Counted from the stretch's first letter, positions 27,654-36,703 are shown. The stretch: 64,000 nucleotides of DNA from Nematostella vectensis (GCF_932526225.1 NC_064047.1:3161501-3225500); one strand, 5' to 3'. Translations and numbers: made by a program. The notes: a model not told the origin generated them from the sequence alone.

Positions 27654-27735
27654 GTTGCGATGGCCGAGTGGTTAAGGCGGTCGATTAGAAATCCAATGGG
27701 ATCTTGCCTCGCAGGTTCGAATCCTGCCCGCAACG
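27654..27735 (+). tRNA. tRNA-Ser(AGA)
   Basis: Family D. Confidence 0.8.
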
Positions 27736-27804
27736 CTTCAATTTGTTTCAACAATCCTTGATCAAAATAGCAAAGCGGAAAAGAAGCTATTTTAAACACC
27801 CAAG

Positions 27805-27886
27805 GTTGCGGTGGCCGAGTGGTTAAGGCGTTGGACTAGAAATCCAATGGGATCTTCCCGCGCAGGTTCGAATCCTGCCCGCAACG
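27805..27886 (+). tRNA. tRNA-Ser(AGA)
   Basis: Family R; fully paired reference form. Confidence 0.93.
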
Positions 27887-27955
27887 CTTCATTTTGTTTC
27901 AACAATCCTTGATCAAAATAGCAGATCGGAAAAGAAGCTATTTTTAACACCCAAG

Positions 27956-28037
27956 GTTGCGGTGGCCGAGTGGTTAAGGCGTTGGACTCGAAATACAATT
28001 GGATCTTCCCGCGCAGGTTCGAATCCTGCCCGCAACG
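27956..28037 (+). tRNA. tRNA-Ser(CGA)
   Basis: Family R; A40 mismatch. Confidence 0.86.
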
Positions 28038-28106
28038 CTTCATTTTGTTTCAACAATCCTTGATCAAAATAGCAAAGCGGAAAAGAAGCTATTTTAAACA
28101 CCCAAG

Positions 28107-28188
28107 GTTGCGGTGGCCGAGTGGTTAAGGCGTTGGACTCGAAATCCAATGGGATCTTCCCGCGCAGGTTCGAATCCTGCCCGCAACG
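28107..28188 (+). tRNA. tRNA-Ser(CGA)
   Basis: Family R; fully paired. Confidence 0.92.
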
Positions 28189-28258
28189 ATACATTTTTGT
28201 TTGAAAAATCCCTGATCAAAATAACAAAGAGGTAAAACAGCTATTTGAAAAATCCATG

Positions 28259-28340
28259 GTTGCGAAGGCCGAGTGGTTAAGCCGTTCGACTGGAAATCAA
28301 ATGGGATCTTCCCGCGCAGGCTCGAATCCTGCCCGCAACG
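28259..28340 (+). tRNA. tRNA-Ser(GGA)
   Basis: Family Q; intact variable arm. Confidence 0.82.
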
Positions 28341-28410
28341 ATACATTTTTGTTTGAAAAATCCCTAATCAAAATAACAAAGAGGTAAAAAAGCTATTTGA
28401 AAAATCCAAG

Positions 28411-28492
28411 GTTACGAAGGCCGACTGGTTAAGCCGTTCGACTGAAAATCCAATGGGATCTTCCCGCGCAGGCTCGAATCCTACCCGCAACG
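28411..28492 (+). tRNA. tRNA-Ser-like (GAA)
   Basis: Family F with intact variable arm; A box GGCCGACTGG. Confidence 0.7.
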
Positions 28493-28591
28493 GTTCTTTT
28501 TTCTTCAAACACATTTTTAATACTTTATTGATCCAGTTGCAATTTCGATGCAGTTTGACCATTTAAAAAAAAGTAAGGACGAACATCCAAG

Positions 28592-28673
28592 GTTGCCGTG
28601 GCCGAGCGGTTAAGGCGTTGGACTAGAAATCCAATGGGATCTTCCCGCGCAGGTTCGAGTCCTTCCGGCAACG
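28592..28673 (+). tRNA. tRNA-Ser(AGA)
   Basis: Family V with CGGCAAC and G73: fully paired acceptor. Confidence 0.86.
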
Positions 28674-28741
28674 ATATATTTTTGTTTGAAAAATCCCTGA
28701 TCAAAATAACAGAGGTTAAAATGCTATTCGAAAAATCCAAG

Positions 28742-28823
28742 GTTGCGGTGGCCGAGTGGTTAAGGCGTTGGACTAGAAATCCAATGGGATCTTCCCGCGC
28801 AGGTTCGAATCCTGCCCGCAACG
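28742..28823 (+). tRNA. tRNA-Ser(AGA)
   Basis: Family R; fully paired reference form. Confidence 0.93.
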
Positions 28824-28892
28824 CTTCATTTTGTTTCAACAATCCTTGATCAAAATAGCAAAGAGGTAAAAAAGCTATTTGAAAAATCCAAG

Positions 28893-28974
28893 GTTGCGAA
28901 GGCCGAGTGGTTAAGCCGTTCGACTGGAAATCAAATGGGATCTTCCCGCGCAGGCTCGAATCCTGCCCGCAACG
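28893..28974 (+). tRNA. tRNA-Ser(GGA)
   Basis: Family Q; intact variable arm. Confidence 0.82.
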
Positions 28975-29072
28975 GTTCTTTTTTCTTCAAATACATTTTT
29001 AATACTTTATTGATCCAGTTGCAAATTCGATGCAGTTTTACCATTCAAAAAAAGTAGGGACGAACATCTAAG

Positions 29073-29154
29073 GTTGCAGTGACCGAGCTGTTAAGGCGTT
29101 GGACTAGAAATCCAATGGGATCTTCCCGCGCAGGTTCGAGTCCTGCCCGCAACG
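29073..29154 (+). tRNA. tRNA-Ser(AGA)
   Basis: GTTGCAG acceptor; A box altered (TGACCGAGCTG). Confidence 0.78.
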
Positions 29155-29233
29155 ATACATTTTTCGACATTTTGTTTGAAGAATCCCTTATCAAAAAAGC
29201 AAAGCGGAAATGAAGCTTAATCAAAAATCAAAG

Positions 29234-29283
29234 GTTGCGATGGCCGAGTGGTTAAGGCGGTCGACTAGGCGGTCGACGCAACG
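29234..29283 (+). pseudogene. 50-nt internally deleted tRNA-Ser
   Basis: Family D head (acceptor, D arm, 5' anticodon stem) jumps through a repeated GGCGGTCGAC to CGCAAC. The variable and T arms, and so the B box, are gone. The ends can still pair. Confidence 0.82.
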
Positions 29284-29352
29284 CTTCATTTTGTTTCAAC
29301 AATCCTTGATCAAAATAGCAAAGCGGAAATGAAGCTATTTTATAAACCCAAG

Positions 29353-29434
29353 GTTGCGGTGGCCGAGTGGTTAAGGCGTTGGACTAGAAATCCAATGGGA
29401 TCTTCCCGAGCAGGTTCGAATCCTGCCCGCAATT
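29353..29434 (+). tRNA. tRNA-Ser(AGA), T73
   Basis: Family R; U72 and T73; variable arm ends CCCGAG. Confidence 0.8.
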
Positions 29435-29505
29435 CTTCATTTTTGTTTGAAAAATTCCTGATCAAAATAACAAAGAGGTAAAAAAAGCTATTTGAAAAAT
29501 CCAAG

Positions 29506-29587
29506 GTTGCGAAGGCCGAGTGGTTAAGCCGTTCGACTGGAAATCAAATGGGATCTTCCCGCGCAGGCTCGAATCCTGCCCGCAACG
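29506..29587 (+). tRNA. tRNA-Ser(GGA)
   Basis: Family Q; intact variable arm. Confidence 0.82.
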
Positions 29588-29685
29588 GTTCCTTTTTCTT
29601 CAAATACATTTTTAATACTTTATTGATCCAATTGCAAATTCGATGCAGTTTTACCATTTAAAAAAAGTAGGGACGAACATCCAAG

Positions 29686-29766
29686 GTTGCGGTGGCCAAG
29701 CGGTTAAGGCGTTGGACTAGAAGTCCAATGGGATCTTCCCGTGACGGTTCGAATCCAGCAGCAACG
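29686..29766 (+). tRNA. tRNA-Ser(AGA), 81 nt
   Basis: Relative of 23,833 with the same short, altered T arm; loop CTAGAAG. Confidence 0.66.
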
Positions 29767-29845
29767 ATACATTTTTCGACATTTTGTTTGAAGAATCCCT
29801 GATCAAAATAACAAAGAGGTTGAAATGCTATTCCCAAAATCCAAG

Positions 29846-29927
29846 GTTGCGGTGGCCGAGTGGTTAAGGCGTTGGACTAGAAATCCAATGGGATCTTCCC
29901 GCGCAGGTTCGAATCCTGCCCGCAACG
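29846..29927 (+). tRNA. tRNA-Ser(AGA)
   Basis: Family R; fully paired reference form. Confidence 0.93.
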
Positions 29928-30005
29928 ATACATTTTTCGACATTTTGTTCAAAGAATCCCTTATCAAAATAAAAAGCGGAAATCAAGCTTAATAAAAAGT
30001 AAAAG

Positions 30006-30087
30006 GTTGCGATGGCTGAGTGGTTAAGGCGTTGGACTAGAAATCCAATGGGATCTTCCCGCGCAGGTTCGAATCCTGCCCGCAACG
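30006..30087 (+). tRNA. tRNA-Ser(AGA)
   Basis: GTTGCGATGGCTGAG head (family D) on a reference body; chimera. Confidence 0.85.
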
Positions 30088-30156
30088 CTTCATTTTGTTT
30101 CAACAATCCTTGATCAAAATAGCAAAGCGGAAAAGAAGCTTTTTTAAACACCCAAG

Positions 30157-30238
30157 GTTGCGGTGGCCGAGTGGTTAAGGCGTTGGACTCGAAATCCAAT
30201 GGGATCTTCCCGCGCAGGTTCGAATCCTGCCCGCAACG
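30157..30238 (+). tRNA. tRNA-Ser(CGA)
   Basis: Family R; fully paired. Confidence 0.92.
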
Positions 30239-30308
30239 ATACATTTTTGTTTGAAAAATCCCTGATTAAATGAACAAAGAGGTAAAAAAGCTATTAAAAA
30301 AATCCAAG

Positions 30309-30390
30309 GTTGCGAAGGCCGAGTGGTTAAGCCGTTCGACTGGAAATCCAATGGGATCTTCCCGCGCAGGTTCGAATCCTGCCCGCAACG
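30309..30390 (+). tRNA. tRNA-Ser(GGA)
   Basis: Family Q head with TCCAA anticodon arm and consensus B box. Confidence 0.82.
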
Positions 30391-30459
30391 CTTCATTTTG
30401 TTTCAACAATCCTTGATCAAAATAGCAAAGCAAAAAAGAAGCTATTTTAAACACCCAAG

Positions 30460-30541
30460 GTTGCGGTGGCCGAGTGGTTAAGGCGTTGGACTCGAAATCC
30501 AATGGGATCTTCCCGCGCAGGTTCGAATCCTGCCCGCAACG
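30460..30541 (+). tRNA. tRNA-Ser(CGA)
   Basis: Family R; fully paired; last CGA gene in the window. Confidence 0.92.
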
Positions 30542-30611
30542 ATACATTTTTGTTTGAAAAATCACTGATCAAAATAACAAAGAGGTAAAACAGCTATTTG
30601 AAAAATCCATG

Positions 30612-30693
30612 GTTGCGAAGGCTGAGTGGTTAAGCCGTTCGACTGGAAATCAAATGGGATCTTAACGCGCAGGCTCGAATCCTGCCCGCAAAG
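30612..30693 (+). tRNA. tRNA-Ser(GGA)
   Basis: Family Q; 3' acceptor CCGCAAA loses the 1-72 pair. Confidence 0.72.
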
Positions 30694-30763
30694 ATACATT
30701 TTTGTTTGAAAAATTCCTGATCAAAATAACAAAGAGGTAAAAAAGCTATTTGAAAAATCCAAG

Positions 30764-30845
30764 GTTGCGAAGGCCGAGTGGTTAAGCCGTTCGACTGGAA
30801 ATCAAATGGGATCTTCCCGCGCAGGCTCGAATCCTGCCCGCAACG
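30764..30845 (+). tRNA. tRNA-Ser(GGA)
   Basis: Family Q; intact variable arm. Confidence 0.82.
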
Positions 30846-30943
30846 ATACATTTTTCTTCAAATACATTTTTAATACTTTATTGATCCAGTTGCAAATTCG
30901 ATGCAGTTTTACCATTTAAAAAAAGTAGGGACGAACATCTAAG

Positions 30944-31025
30944 GTTGCAGTGGCCGAGCGGTTAAGGCGTTGGACTAGAAATCCAATGGGATCTTCCCGC
31001 GCAGGTTCGAATCCGGCCCGCAACG
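30944..31025 (+). tRNA. tRNA-Ser(AGA)
   Basis: GTTGCAG acceptor; T stem CCGGC. Confidence 0.8.
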
Positions 31026-31104
31026 ATACATTTTTCGACATTTTGTTTGAAGAATCCCTTATCAAAAAAGAAAAGCGGAAATGAAGCTTAATCAAAAATC
31101 AAAG

Positions 31105-31154
31105 GTTGCGATGGCCGAGTGGTTAAGGTGGTCGACTAGGCGGTCAACGCAACG
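31105..31154 (+). pseudogene. 50-nt internally deleted tRNA-Ser
   Basis: Second mini gene, two bases different from 29,234; the second GTCGAC is GTCAAC. Confidence 0.82.
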
Positions 31155-31223
31155 CTTCATTTTGTTTCAACAATCCTTGATCAAAATAGCAAAGCGGAAA
31201 TGAAGCTATTTTGCAAACCCAAG

Positions 31224-31305
31224 GTTGCGGTGGCCGAGGGGTTAAGGCGTTGGACTAGAAATCAAATGGGATCTTCCCGAGCAGGTTCGAATCCTGCCCG
31301 CAACA
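31224..31305 (+). tRNA. tRNA-Ser(AGA), A73
   Basis: GAGGGG D loop; A41 mismatch; variable arm CCCGAG. Confidence 0.78.
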
Positions 31306-31375
31306 ATACATTTTTGTTTGAAAAATTCCTGATCAAAATAACAAAGAGGTAAAAAAGCTATTTGAAAAATCCAAG

Positions 31376-31457
31376 GTTGCGAAGGCCGAGTGGTTAAGCC
31401 GTTCGACTGGAAATCAAATGGGATCTTCCCGCGCAGGCTCGAATCCTGCCCGCAACG
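31376..31457 (+). tRNA. tRNA-Ser(GGA)
   Basis: Family Q; last member of the family proper. Confidence 0.82.
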
Positions 31458-31555
31458 GTTCTTTTTTCTTCAAATACATTTTTAATACTTTATTGATCCA
31501 ATTGCAAATTCGATGCAGTTTTACCATTTAAAAAAAGTAGGGACGAACATCCAAG

Positions 31556-31637
31556 GTTGCGGTGGCCGAGGAGTTAAGGCGTTGGACTAGAAATCCCATG
31601 GGATCTACCCTCGCAGGATCGAATCCTGCCCGCAACG
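31556..31637 (+). tRNA. tRNA-Ser(AGA)
   Basis: GAGGAG D loop; CCCATGGG after the anticodon arm; B box GGATCGAATCC. Opens the right-hand sub-array. Confidence 0.82.
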
Positions 31638-31707
31638 ATATATTTTTGTTTGTAAAATCCCTGATCAAAAAAACAAAGAGGTCAAAATGCTATTTGAAAA
31701 GTCCAAG

Positions 31708-31788
31708 GTTGCGGTGGCCGAGTGGTTAAGGCGTTGGACTAAAAATGCAATGCGATCTTCCGCGCAGATTAAAGTCCTGCCCGCAACG
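31708..31788 (+). tRNA. tRNA-Ser-like (AAA), 81 nt
   Basis: Family K; G40 and A53 mismatches; B box GATTAAAGTCC. Confidence 0.62.
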
Positions 31789-31858
31789 ATATATTTTTGT
31801 TTAAAAAATCCCTGATCAAAATAACAAAGAGGTAAAAATGCTATTTGAAAAATCCAAG

Positions 31859-31940
31859 GTTGCGGTGGCCGAGTGGTTAAGGCGTTGGACTAGAAATCCA
31901 ATGGGATCTTCCCGCGCAGGTTCGAATCCTGCTCGCAACG
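31859..31940 (+). tRNA. tRNA-Ser(AGA)
   Basis: Family R with G7-U66. Confidence 0.91.
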
Positions 31941-32010
31941 ATACATTTTTGTTTGAAAAATCCCTGATCAAAATAACAAAGAGGTAAAAAAGCTATTTGA
32001 AAAATCCAAG

Positions 32011-32091
32011 GTTGGGGAGGCCGAGTAGTTAAGGCGTTGGAATAGAAATCCAATGGATCTTTCCGCGCAGGCTCGAATCCTGCCCGCAACG
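32011..32091 (+). tRNA. tRNA-Ser(AGA), 81 nt
   Basis: Family W, A32; one base missing from the variable arm. Confidence 0.74.
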
Positions 32092-32171
32092 ATAAAGTTT
32101 TCGACATTTTGTTTGAAGAATGCCTGATCAAAATAAAAAAAAAAGAAAAGAAGCTATTTCAAAAATCCAAG

Positions 32172-32253
32172 GTTGCGGTGGCCGAGTGGTTAAGGCGTTG
32201 GACTTGAAATCCAATGGGATCTTCCCGCGCAGGTTCGAACCCTGCCCGCAACA
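32172..32253 (+). tRNA. tRNA-Ser(TGA), A73
   Basis: Family R; paired; discriminator A. Confidence 0.87.
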
Positions 32254-32327
32254 ATACATTTTTCGACATTTTGTTTGAAGAATCCCTGATCAAAATAAAA
32301 AAAAAGAAGCTATTTGAAAAATCCAAG

Positions 32328-32409
32328 GTTGAGGTGGCCGAGTGGTTAAGGCGATGGACTTGAAATCCAATGGGATCTTACCGCACAGGTTCGAACCCTG
32401 CCCGCAACG
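32328..32409 (+). tRNA. tRNA-Ser(TGA)
   Basis: Family Y; GATGGA anticodon arm, GCACAGG T arm. Confidence 0.78.
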
Positions 32410-32507
32410 GTTCTTTTTTCTTAACACATATTTCTAATACTTTATTGATCCAGTTGAAATTTCGATGCAGTTTTATTATTTAAAAAAAGTAGGGACGAAC
32501 ATCCAAG

Positions 32508-32589
32508 GTTGCGGTGGCCGAGGAGTTAAGGCGTTGGACTAGAAATCTAATGGGATCTTCCCGCGCAGGTTCGAATCCTGCCCACAACG
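32508..32589 (+). tRNA. tRNA-Ser(AGA)
   Basis: Family H, GAGGAG D loop. Confidence 0.8.
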
Positions 32590-32668
32590 ATAAATTTTTC
32601 AACATTTTTTTTGAACAATCCCTGAACAAAATAGCAAAGCGGAAATGAAGCTAATTCAAAAATCCAAT
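32590..32668 (+). repeat. 79-nt ATAAATTTTTCAAC spacer (representative)
   Basis: Right-half spacer that follows family H genes. It carries T5 and ends in AAAAATCCAAT, so the next gene is preceded by T rather than G. Confidence 0.75.
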
Positions 32669-32750
32669 GTTGCGGTGGCCGAGTGGTTAAGGCGTTGGAC
32701 TAGAAATCCAATGGGATCTTCCCGCGCAGGTTCGAATCCTGCTCGCAACG
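32669..32750 (+). tRNA. tRNA-Ser(AGA)
   Basis: Family R with G7-U66. Confidence 0.91.
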
Positions 32751-32820
32751 ATACATTTTTGTTTGAAAAATCCCTGATCAAAATAACAAAGAGGTAAAAA
32801 AGCTATTTGAAGAATCCAAG

Positions 32821-32902
32821 GTTGGGGAGGCCGAGTGGTTAAGGCGTTGGATTAGAAATCCAATGGGATCTTCCCGCGCAGGCCCGAATCCTGCCCGCAA
32901 CG
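32821..32902 (+). tRNA. tRNA-Ser(AGA)
   Basis: Family W, T32; B box GGCCCGAATCC. Confidence 0.78.
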
Positions 32903-32978
32903 ATACATTTTTCGACATTTTGTTTGAAGAATTCCTGATCAAAACGAAAAAAAAAACAAGCTATTTGAAAAATCCAAG

Positions 32979-33060
32979 GTTGAGGTGGCCGAGTGGTTAA
33001 GGCGATGGACTTGAAATCCAATGGGATCTTACCGCACAGGTTCGAGCCCTGCCCGCAACG
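32979..33060 (+). tRNA. tRNA-Ser(TGA)
   Basis: Family Y; B box GGTTCGAGCCC. Confidence 0.78.
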
Positions 33061-33158
33061 GTTCTTTTTTCTTAAAACATATTTCGAATACTTTATTGAT
33101 CCAGTTGAAATTTCGATGCAGTTTTATTATTTAAAAAAAGTAGGGACGAACATCCAAG

Positions 33159-33240
33159 GTTGCGGTGGCCGAGGAGTTAAGGCGTTGGACTAGAAATCTA
33201 ATGGGATCTTCCCGCGCAGGTTCGAATCCTGCACACAACG
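33159..33240 (+). tRNA. tRNA-Ser(AGA)
   Basis: Family H; 3' acceptor CACACAAC. Confidence 0.77.
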
Positions 33241-33319
33241 ATTAATTTTTCAACATTTTGTTTGAACAATCCCTGAACAAAATAGCAAAGCGGAAATGAA
33301 GCTAATTCAAAAATCCAAT

Positions 33320-33401
33320 GTTGCGGTGGCCGAGTGGTTAAGGCGTTGGACTAGAAATCCAATGGGATCTTCCCGCGCAGGTTCAAATCCTGCTCGCAAC
33401 G
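33320..33401 (+). tRNA. tRNA-Ser(AGA)
   Basis: Family R with G7-U66; T loop TTCAAAT. Confidence 0.87.
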
Positions 33402-33471
33402 ATACATTTCTGTTTGAAAAATCCTTGATCAAAATAACAAAGAGGTAAAAAAGCTATTTGAAGAATCCAAG

Positions 33472-33553
33472 GTTGGGGAGGCCGAGTGGTTAAGGCGTTG
33501 GATTAGAAATCCAATGGGATCTTCCCGCGCAGGCCCGAATCCTGCCCGCAACG
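33472..33553 (+). tRNA. tRNA-Ser(AGA)
   Basis: Family W, T32. Confidence 0.78.
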
Positions 33554-33627
33554 ATACATTTTTCGACATTTTGTTTGAAGAATCCCTGATCAAAATAAAA
33601 AAAAAGAAGCTATTTTAAAAATCCAAG

Positions 33628-33708
33628 GTTGAGGTGGCCGAGTGGGTAAGGCGATGGACTAAAAATGCAATGCGATCTTCCGAGCAGATTAAAGTCCTGC
33701 CCGCAACG
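33628..33708 (+). tRNA. tRNA-Ser-like (AAA), 81 nt
   Basis: Family Y head joined to a family K tail; chimera. Confidence 0.6.
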
Positions 33709-33778
33709 ATATATTTTTGTTTAAAAAATCCCTGATCAAAATAACAAAGAGGTAAAAATGCTATTTGAAAAATCCAAG

Positions 33779-33860
33779 GTTGCGGTGGCCGAGTGGTTAA
33801 GGCGTTGGACTAGAAATCCAATGGGATCTTCCCGCGCAGGTTCGAATCCTGCCCGCAACG
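33779..33860 (+). tRNA. tRNA-Ser(AGA)
   Basis: Family R; fully paired reference form. Confidence 0.93.
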
Positions 33861-33936
33861 ATACATTTTTCGACATTTTGTTTGAAGAATTCCTGATCAA
33901 AATGAAAAAAAAAACAAGCTATTTGAAAAATCCAAG

Positions 33937-34018
33937 GTTGAGGTGGCCGAGTGGTTAAGGCGATGGACTTGAAATCCAATGGGATCTTACCGCACAGGTT
34001 CGAGCCCTGCCCGCAACG
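33937..34018 (+). tRNA. tRNA-Ser(TGA)
   Basis: Family Y. Confidence 0.78.
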
Positions 34019-34088
34019 ATACATTTCTGTTTGAAAAATCCTTGATCAAAATAACAAAGAGGTAAAAAAGCTATTTGAAGAATCCAAG

Positions 34089-34170
34089 GTTGGGGAGGCC
34101 GAGTGGTTAAGGCGTTGGATTAGAAATCCAATGGGATGTTCCCGCGCAGGCCCGAATCCTGCCCGCAACG
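34089..34170 (+). tRNA. tRNA-Ser(AGA)
   Basis: Family W, T32; variable loop TGTT. Confidence 0.76.
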
Positions 34171-34246
34171 ATACATTTTTCGACATTTTGTTTGAAGAAT
34201 TCCTGATCAAAATGAAAAAAAAAACAAGCTATTTGAAAAATCCAAG

Positions 34247-34328
34247 GTTGAGGTGGCCGAGTGGTTAAGGCGATGGACTTGAAATCCAATGGGATCTTCC
34301 CGCGCAGGTTCAAATCCTGCTCGCAACG
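34247..34328 (+). tRNA. tRNA-Ser(TGA)
   Basis: Family Y head with intact variable and T arms; TCGCAAC. Confidence 0.8.
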
Positions 34329-34398
34329 ATACATTTCTGTTTGAAAAATCCTTGATCAAAATAACAAAGAGGTAAAAAAGCTATTTGAAGAATCCAAG

Positions 34399-34480
34399 GT
34401 TGGGGAGGCCGAGTGGTTAAGGCGTTGGATTAGAAATCCAATGGGATCTTCCCGCGCAGGCCCGAATCCTGCCCGCAACG
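34399..34480 (+). tRNA. tRNA-Ser(AGA)
   Basis: Family W, T32. Confidence 0.78.
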
Positions 34481-34554
34481 ATACATTTTTCGACATTTTG
34501 TTTGAAGAATCCCTGATCAAAATAAAAAAAAAGAAGCTATTTTAAAAATCCAAG

Positions 34555-34635
34555 GTTGAGGTGGCCGAGTGGGTAAGGCGATGGACTAAAAATGCAATGC
34601 GATCTTCCGCGCAGATTAAAGTCCTGCCCGCAACG
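34555..34635 (+). tRNA. tRNA-Ser-like (AAA), 81 nt
   Basis: Family Y head, family K tail, as at 33,628. Confidence 0.6.
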
Positions 34636-34704
34636 ATATATTTTTGTTGAAAAATCCCTGATCAAAATAACAAAGAGGTAAAAATGCTATTTGAAAAATC
34701 CAAG

Positions 34705-34786
34705 GTTGCGGTGGCCGAGTGGTTAAGGCGTTGGACTAGAAATCCCATGGGATCTACCCTCGCAGGATCGAATCCTGCCCGCAACG
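34705..34786 (+). tRNA. tRNA-Ser(AGA)
   Basis: Copy of 31,556 with a normal D loop. Confidence 0.84.
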
Positions 34787-34856
34787 ATATATTTTTGTTT
34801 GTAAAATCCCTGATCAAAAAAACAAAGAGGTCAAAATGCTATTTGAAAAGTCCAAG

Positions 34857-34937
34857 GTTGCGGTGGCCGAGTGGTTAAGGCGTTGGACTAAAAATGCAAT
34901 GCGATCTTCCGCGCAGATTAAAGTCCTGCCCGCAACG
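34857..34937 (+). tRNA. tRNA-Ser-like (AAA), 81 nt
   Basis: Family K; copy of 31,708. Confidence 0.62.
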
Positions 34938-35007
34938 ATATATTTTTGTTTAAAAAATCCCTGATCAAAATAACAAAGAGGTAAAAATGCTATTTGAAAA
35001 ATCCAAG

Positions 35008-35089
35008 GTTGCGGTGGCCGAGTGGTTAAGGCGTTGGACTAGAAATCCAATGGGATCTTCCCGCGCAGGTTCGAATCCTGCTCGCAACG
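35008..35089 (+). tRNA. tRNA-Ser(AGA)
   Basis: Family R with G7-U66. Confidence 0.91.
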
Positions 35090-35159
35090 ATACATTTTTG
35101 TTTGAAAAATCCCTGATCAAAATAACAAAGAGGTAAAAAAGCTATTTGAAAAATCCAAG

Positions 35160-35241
35160 GTTGGGGAGGCCGAGTAGTTAAGGCGTTGGAATAGAAATCC
35201 AATGGGATCTTTCCGCGCAGGCTCGAATCCTGCCCGCAACG
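35160..35241 (+). tRNA. tRNA-Ser(AGA)
   Basis: Family W, A32; full length, unlike its copy at 32,011. Confidence 0.78.
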
Positions 35242-35321
35242 ATAAAGTTTTCGACATTTTGTTTGAAGAATGCCTGATCAAAATAAAAAAAGAAGAAAAG
35301 AAGCTATTTCAAAAATCCAAG

Positions 35322-35403
35322 GTTGCGGTGGCCGAGTGGTTAAGGCGTTGGACTTGAAATCAAATGGGATCTTCCCGCGCAGGTTCGAACCCTGCCCGCA
35401 ACA
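35322..35403 (+). tRNA. tRNA-Ser(TGA), A73
   Basis: Family R; A41 mismatch; copy of 32,172. Confidence 0.83.
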
Positions 35404-35477
35404 ATACATTTTTCGACATTTTGTTTGAAGAATCCCTGATCAAAATAAAAAAAAAGAAGCTATTTGAAAAATCCAAG

Positions 35478-35559
35478 GTTGAGGTGGCCGAGTGGTTAAG
35501 GCGATGGACTTGAAATCCAATGGGATCTTACCGCACAGGTTCGAACCCTGCCCGCAACG
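35478..35559 (+). tRNA. tRNA-Ser(TGA)
   Basis: Family Y. Confidence 0.78.
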
Positions 35560-35657
35560 GTTCTTTTTTTTTAAAACATATTTCTAATACTTTATTGATC
35601 CAGTTGAAATTTCGATGCAGTTTTATTATTTAAAAAAAGTAGGGACGAACATCCAAG

Positions 35658-35739
35658 GTTGCGGTGGCCGAGGAGTTAAGGCGTTGGACTAGAAATCTAA
35701 TGGGATCTTCCCGCGCAGGTTCGAATCCTGCCCACAACG
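35658..35739 (+). tRNA. tRNA-Ser(AGA)
   Basis: Family H, GAGGAG D loop. Confidence 0.8.
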
Positions 35740-35818
35740 ATAAATTTTTCAACAGTTTTTTTTAACAATCCCTGAACAAAATAGCAAAGCGGAAATGAAG
35801 CTAATTCAAAAATCCAAT

Positions 35819-35900
35819 GTTGCGGTGGCCGAGTGGTTAAGGCGTTGGACTAGAAATCCAATGATATCTTCCCGCGCAGGTTCGAATCCTGCTCGCAACG
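35819..35900 (+). tRNA. tRNA-Ser(AGA)
   Basis: Family R; variable arm ATGATATC weakened. Confidence 0.84.
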
Positions 35901-35970
35901 ATACATTTTTGTTTGAAAAATCCCTGATCAAAATAACAAAGAGGTAAAAAAGCTATTTGAAGAATCCAAG

Positions 35971-36052
35971 GTTGGGGAGGCCGAGTGGTTAAGGCGTTGG
36001 ATTAGAAATCCAATGGGATCTTCCCGCGCAGGCCCGAATCCTGCCCGCAACG
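35971..36052 (+). tRNA. tRNA-Ser(AGA)
   Basis: Family W, T32. Confidence 0.78.
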
Positions 36053-36128
36053 ATACATTTTTCGACATTTTGTTTGAAGAATTCCTGATCAAAATGAAAA
36101 AAAAAACAAGCTATTTGAAAAATCCAAG

Positions 36129-36210
36129 GTTGAGGTGGCCGAGTGGTTAAGGCGATGGACTTGAAATCCAATGGGATCTTACCGCACAGGTTCGAGCCCT
36201 GCCCGCAACG
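36129..36210 (+). tRNA. tRNA-Ser(TGA)
   Basis: Family Y. Confidence 0.78.
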
Positions 36211-36308
36211 GTTCTTTTTTCTTAAAACATATTTCGAATACTTTATTGATCCAGTTGAAATTTCGATGCAGTTTTATTATTAAAAAAAAGTAGGGACGAA
36301 CATCCAAG

Positions 36309-36390
36309 GTTGCGGTGGCCGAGGAGTTAAGGCGTTGGACTAGAAATCTAATGGGATCTTTCCGCGCAGGTTCGAATCCTGCCCACAACG
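36309..36390 (+). tRNA. tRNA-Ser(AGA)
   Basis: Family H; variable arm TTTCCG. Confidence 0.79.
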
Positions 36391-36469
36391 ATAAATTTTT
36401 CAACATTTTGTTTGAACAATCCCTGAACAAAATAGCAAAGCGGAAATGAAGCTAATTCAAAAATCCAAT

Positions 36470-36551
36470 GTTGCGGTGGCCGAGTGGTTAAGGCGTTGGA
36501 CTAGAAATCCAATGGGATCTTCCCGCGCAGATTCAAATCCTGCTCGCAACG
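36470..36551 (+). tRNA. tRNA-Ser(AGA)
   Basis: Family R; B box GATTCAAATCC (two changes). Confidence 0.82.
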
Positions 36552-36621
36552 ATACATTTCTGTTTGAAAAATCCCTGATCAAAATAACAAAGAGGTAAAA
36601 AAGCTATTTGAAGAATCCAAG

Positions 36622-36703
36622 GTTGGGGAGGCAGAGTGGTTAAGGCGTTGGATTAGAAATCCAATGGGATCTTCCCGCGCAGGCCCGAATCCTGCCCGCA
36701 ACG
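36622..36703 (+). tRNA. tRNA-Ser(AGA)
   Basis: Family W, T32; A box GGCAGAG. Confidence 0.76.

Larger units (their letters stand above)
25914..28258 (+). repeat. Second pair of the 1.1-1.25 kb repeat
   Basis: 25,914-27,009 (1,096 bp, one AGA unit missing) and 27,010-28,258 follow the gene order of the 12,389 block. Confidence 0.86.
31556..33660 (+). repeat. 2.1-kb block repeated at 34,705 (offset about 3,150)
   Basis: Gene order AGA, AAA, AGA, W, TGA, Y, H, AGA, W, Y, H, AGA, W is repeated at 34,705-36,800 at offset 3,149-3,150. It marks the left edge of the right-hand sub-array. Confidence 0.88.
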
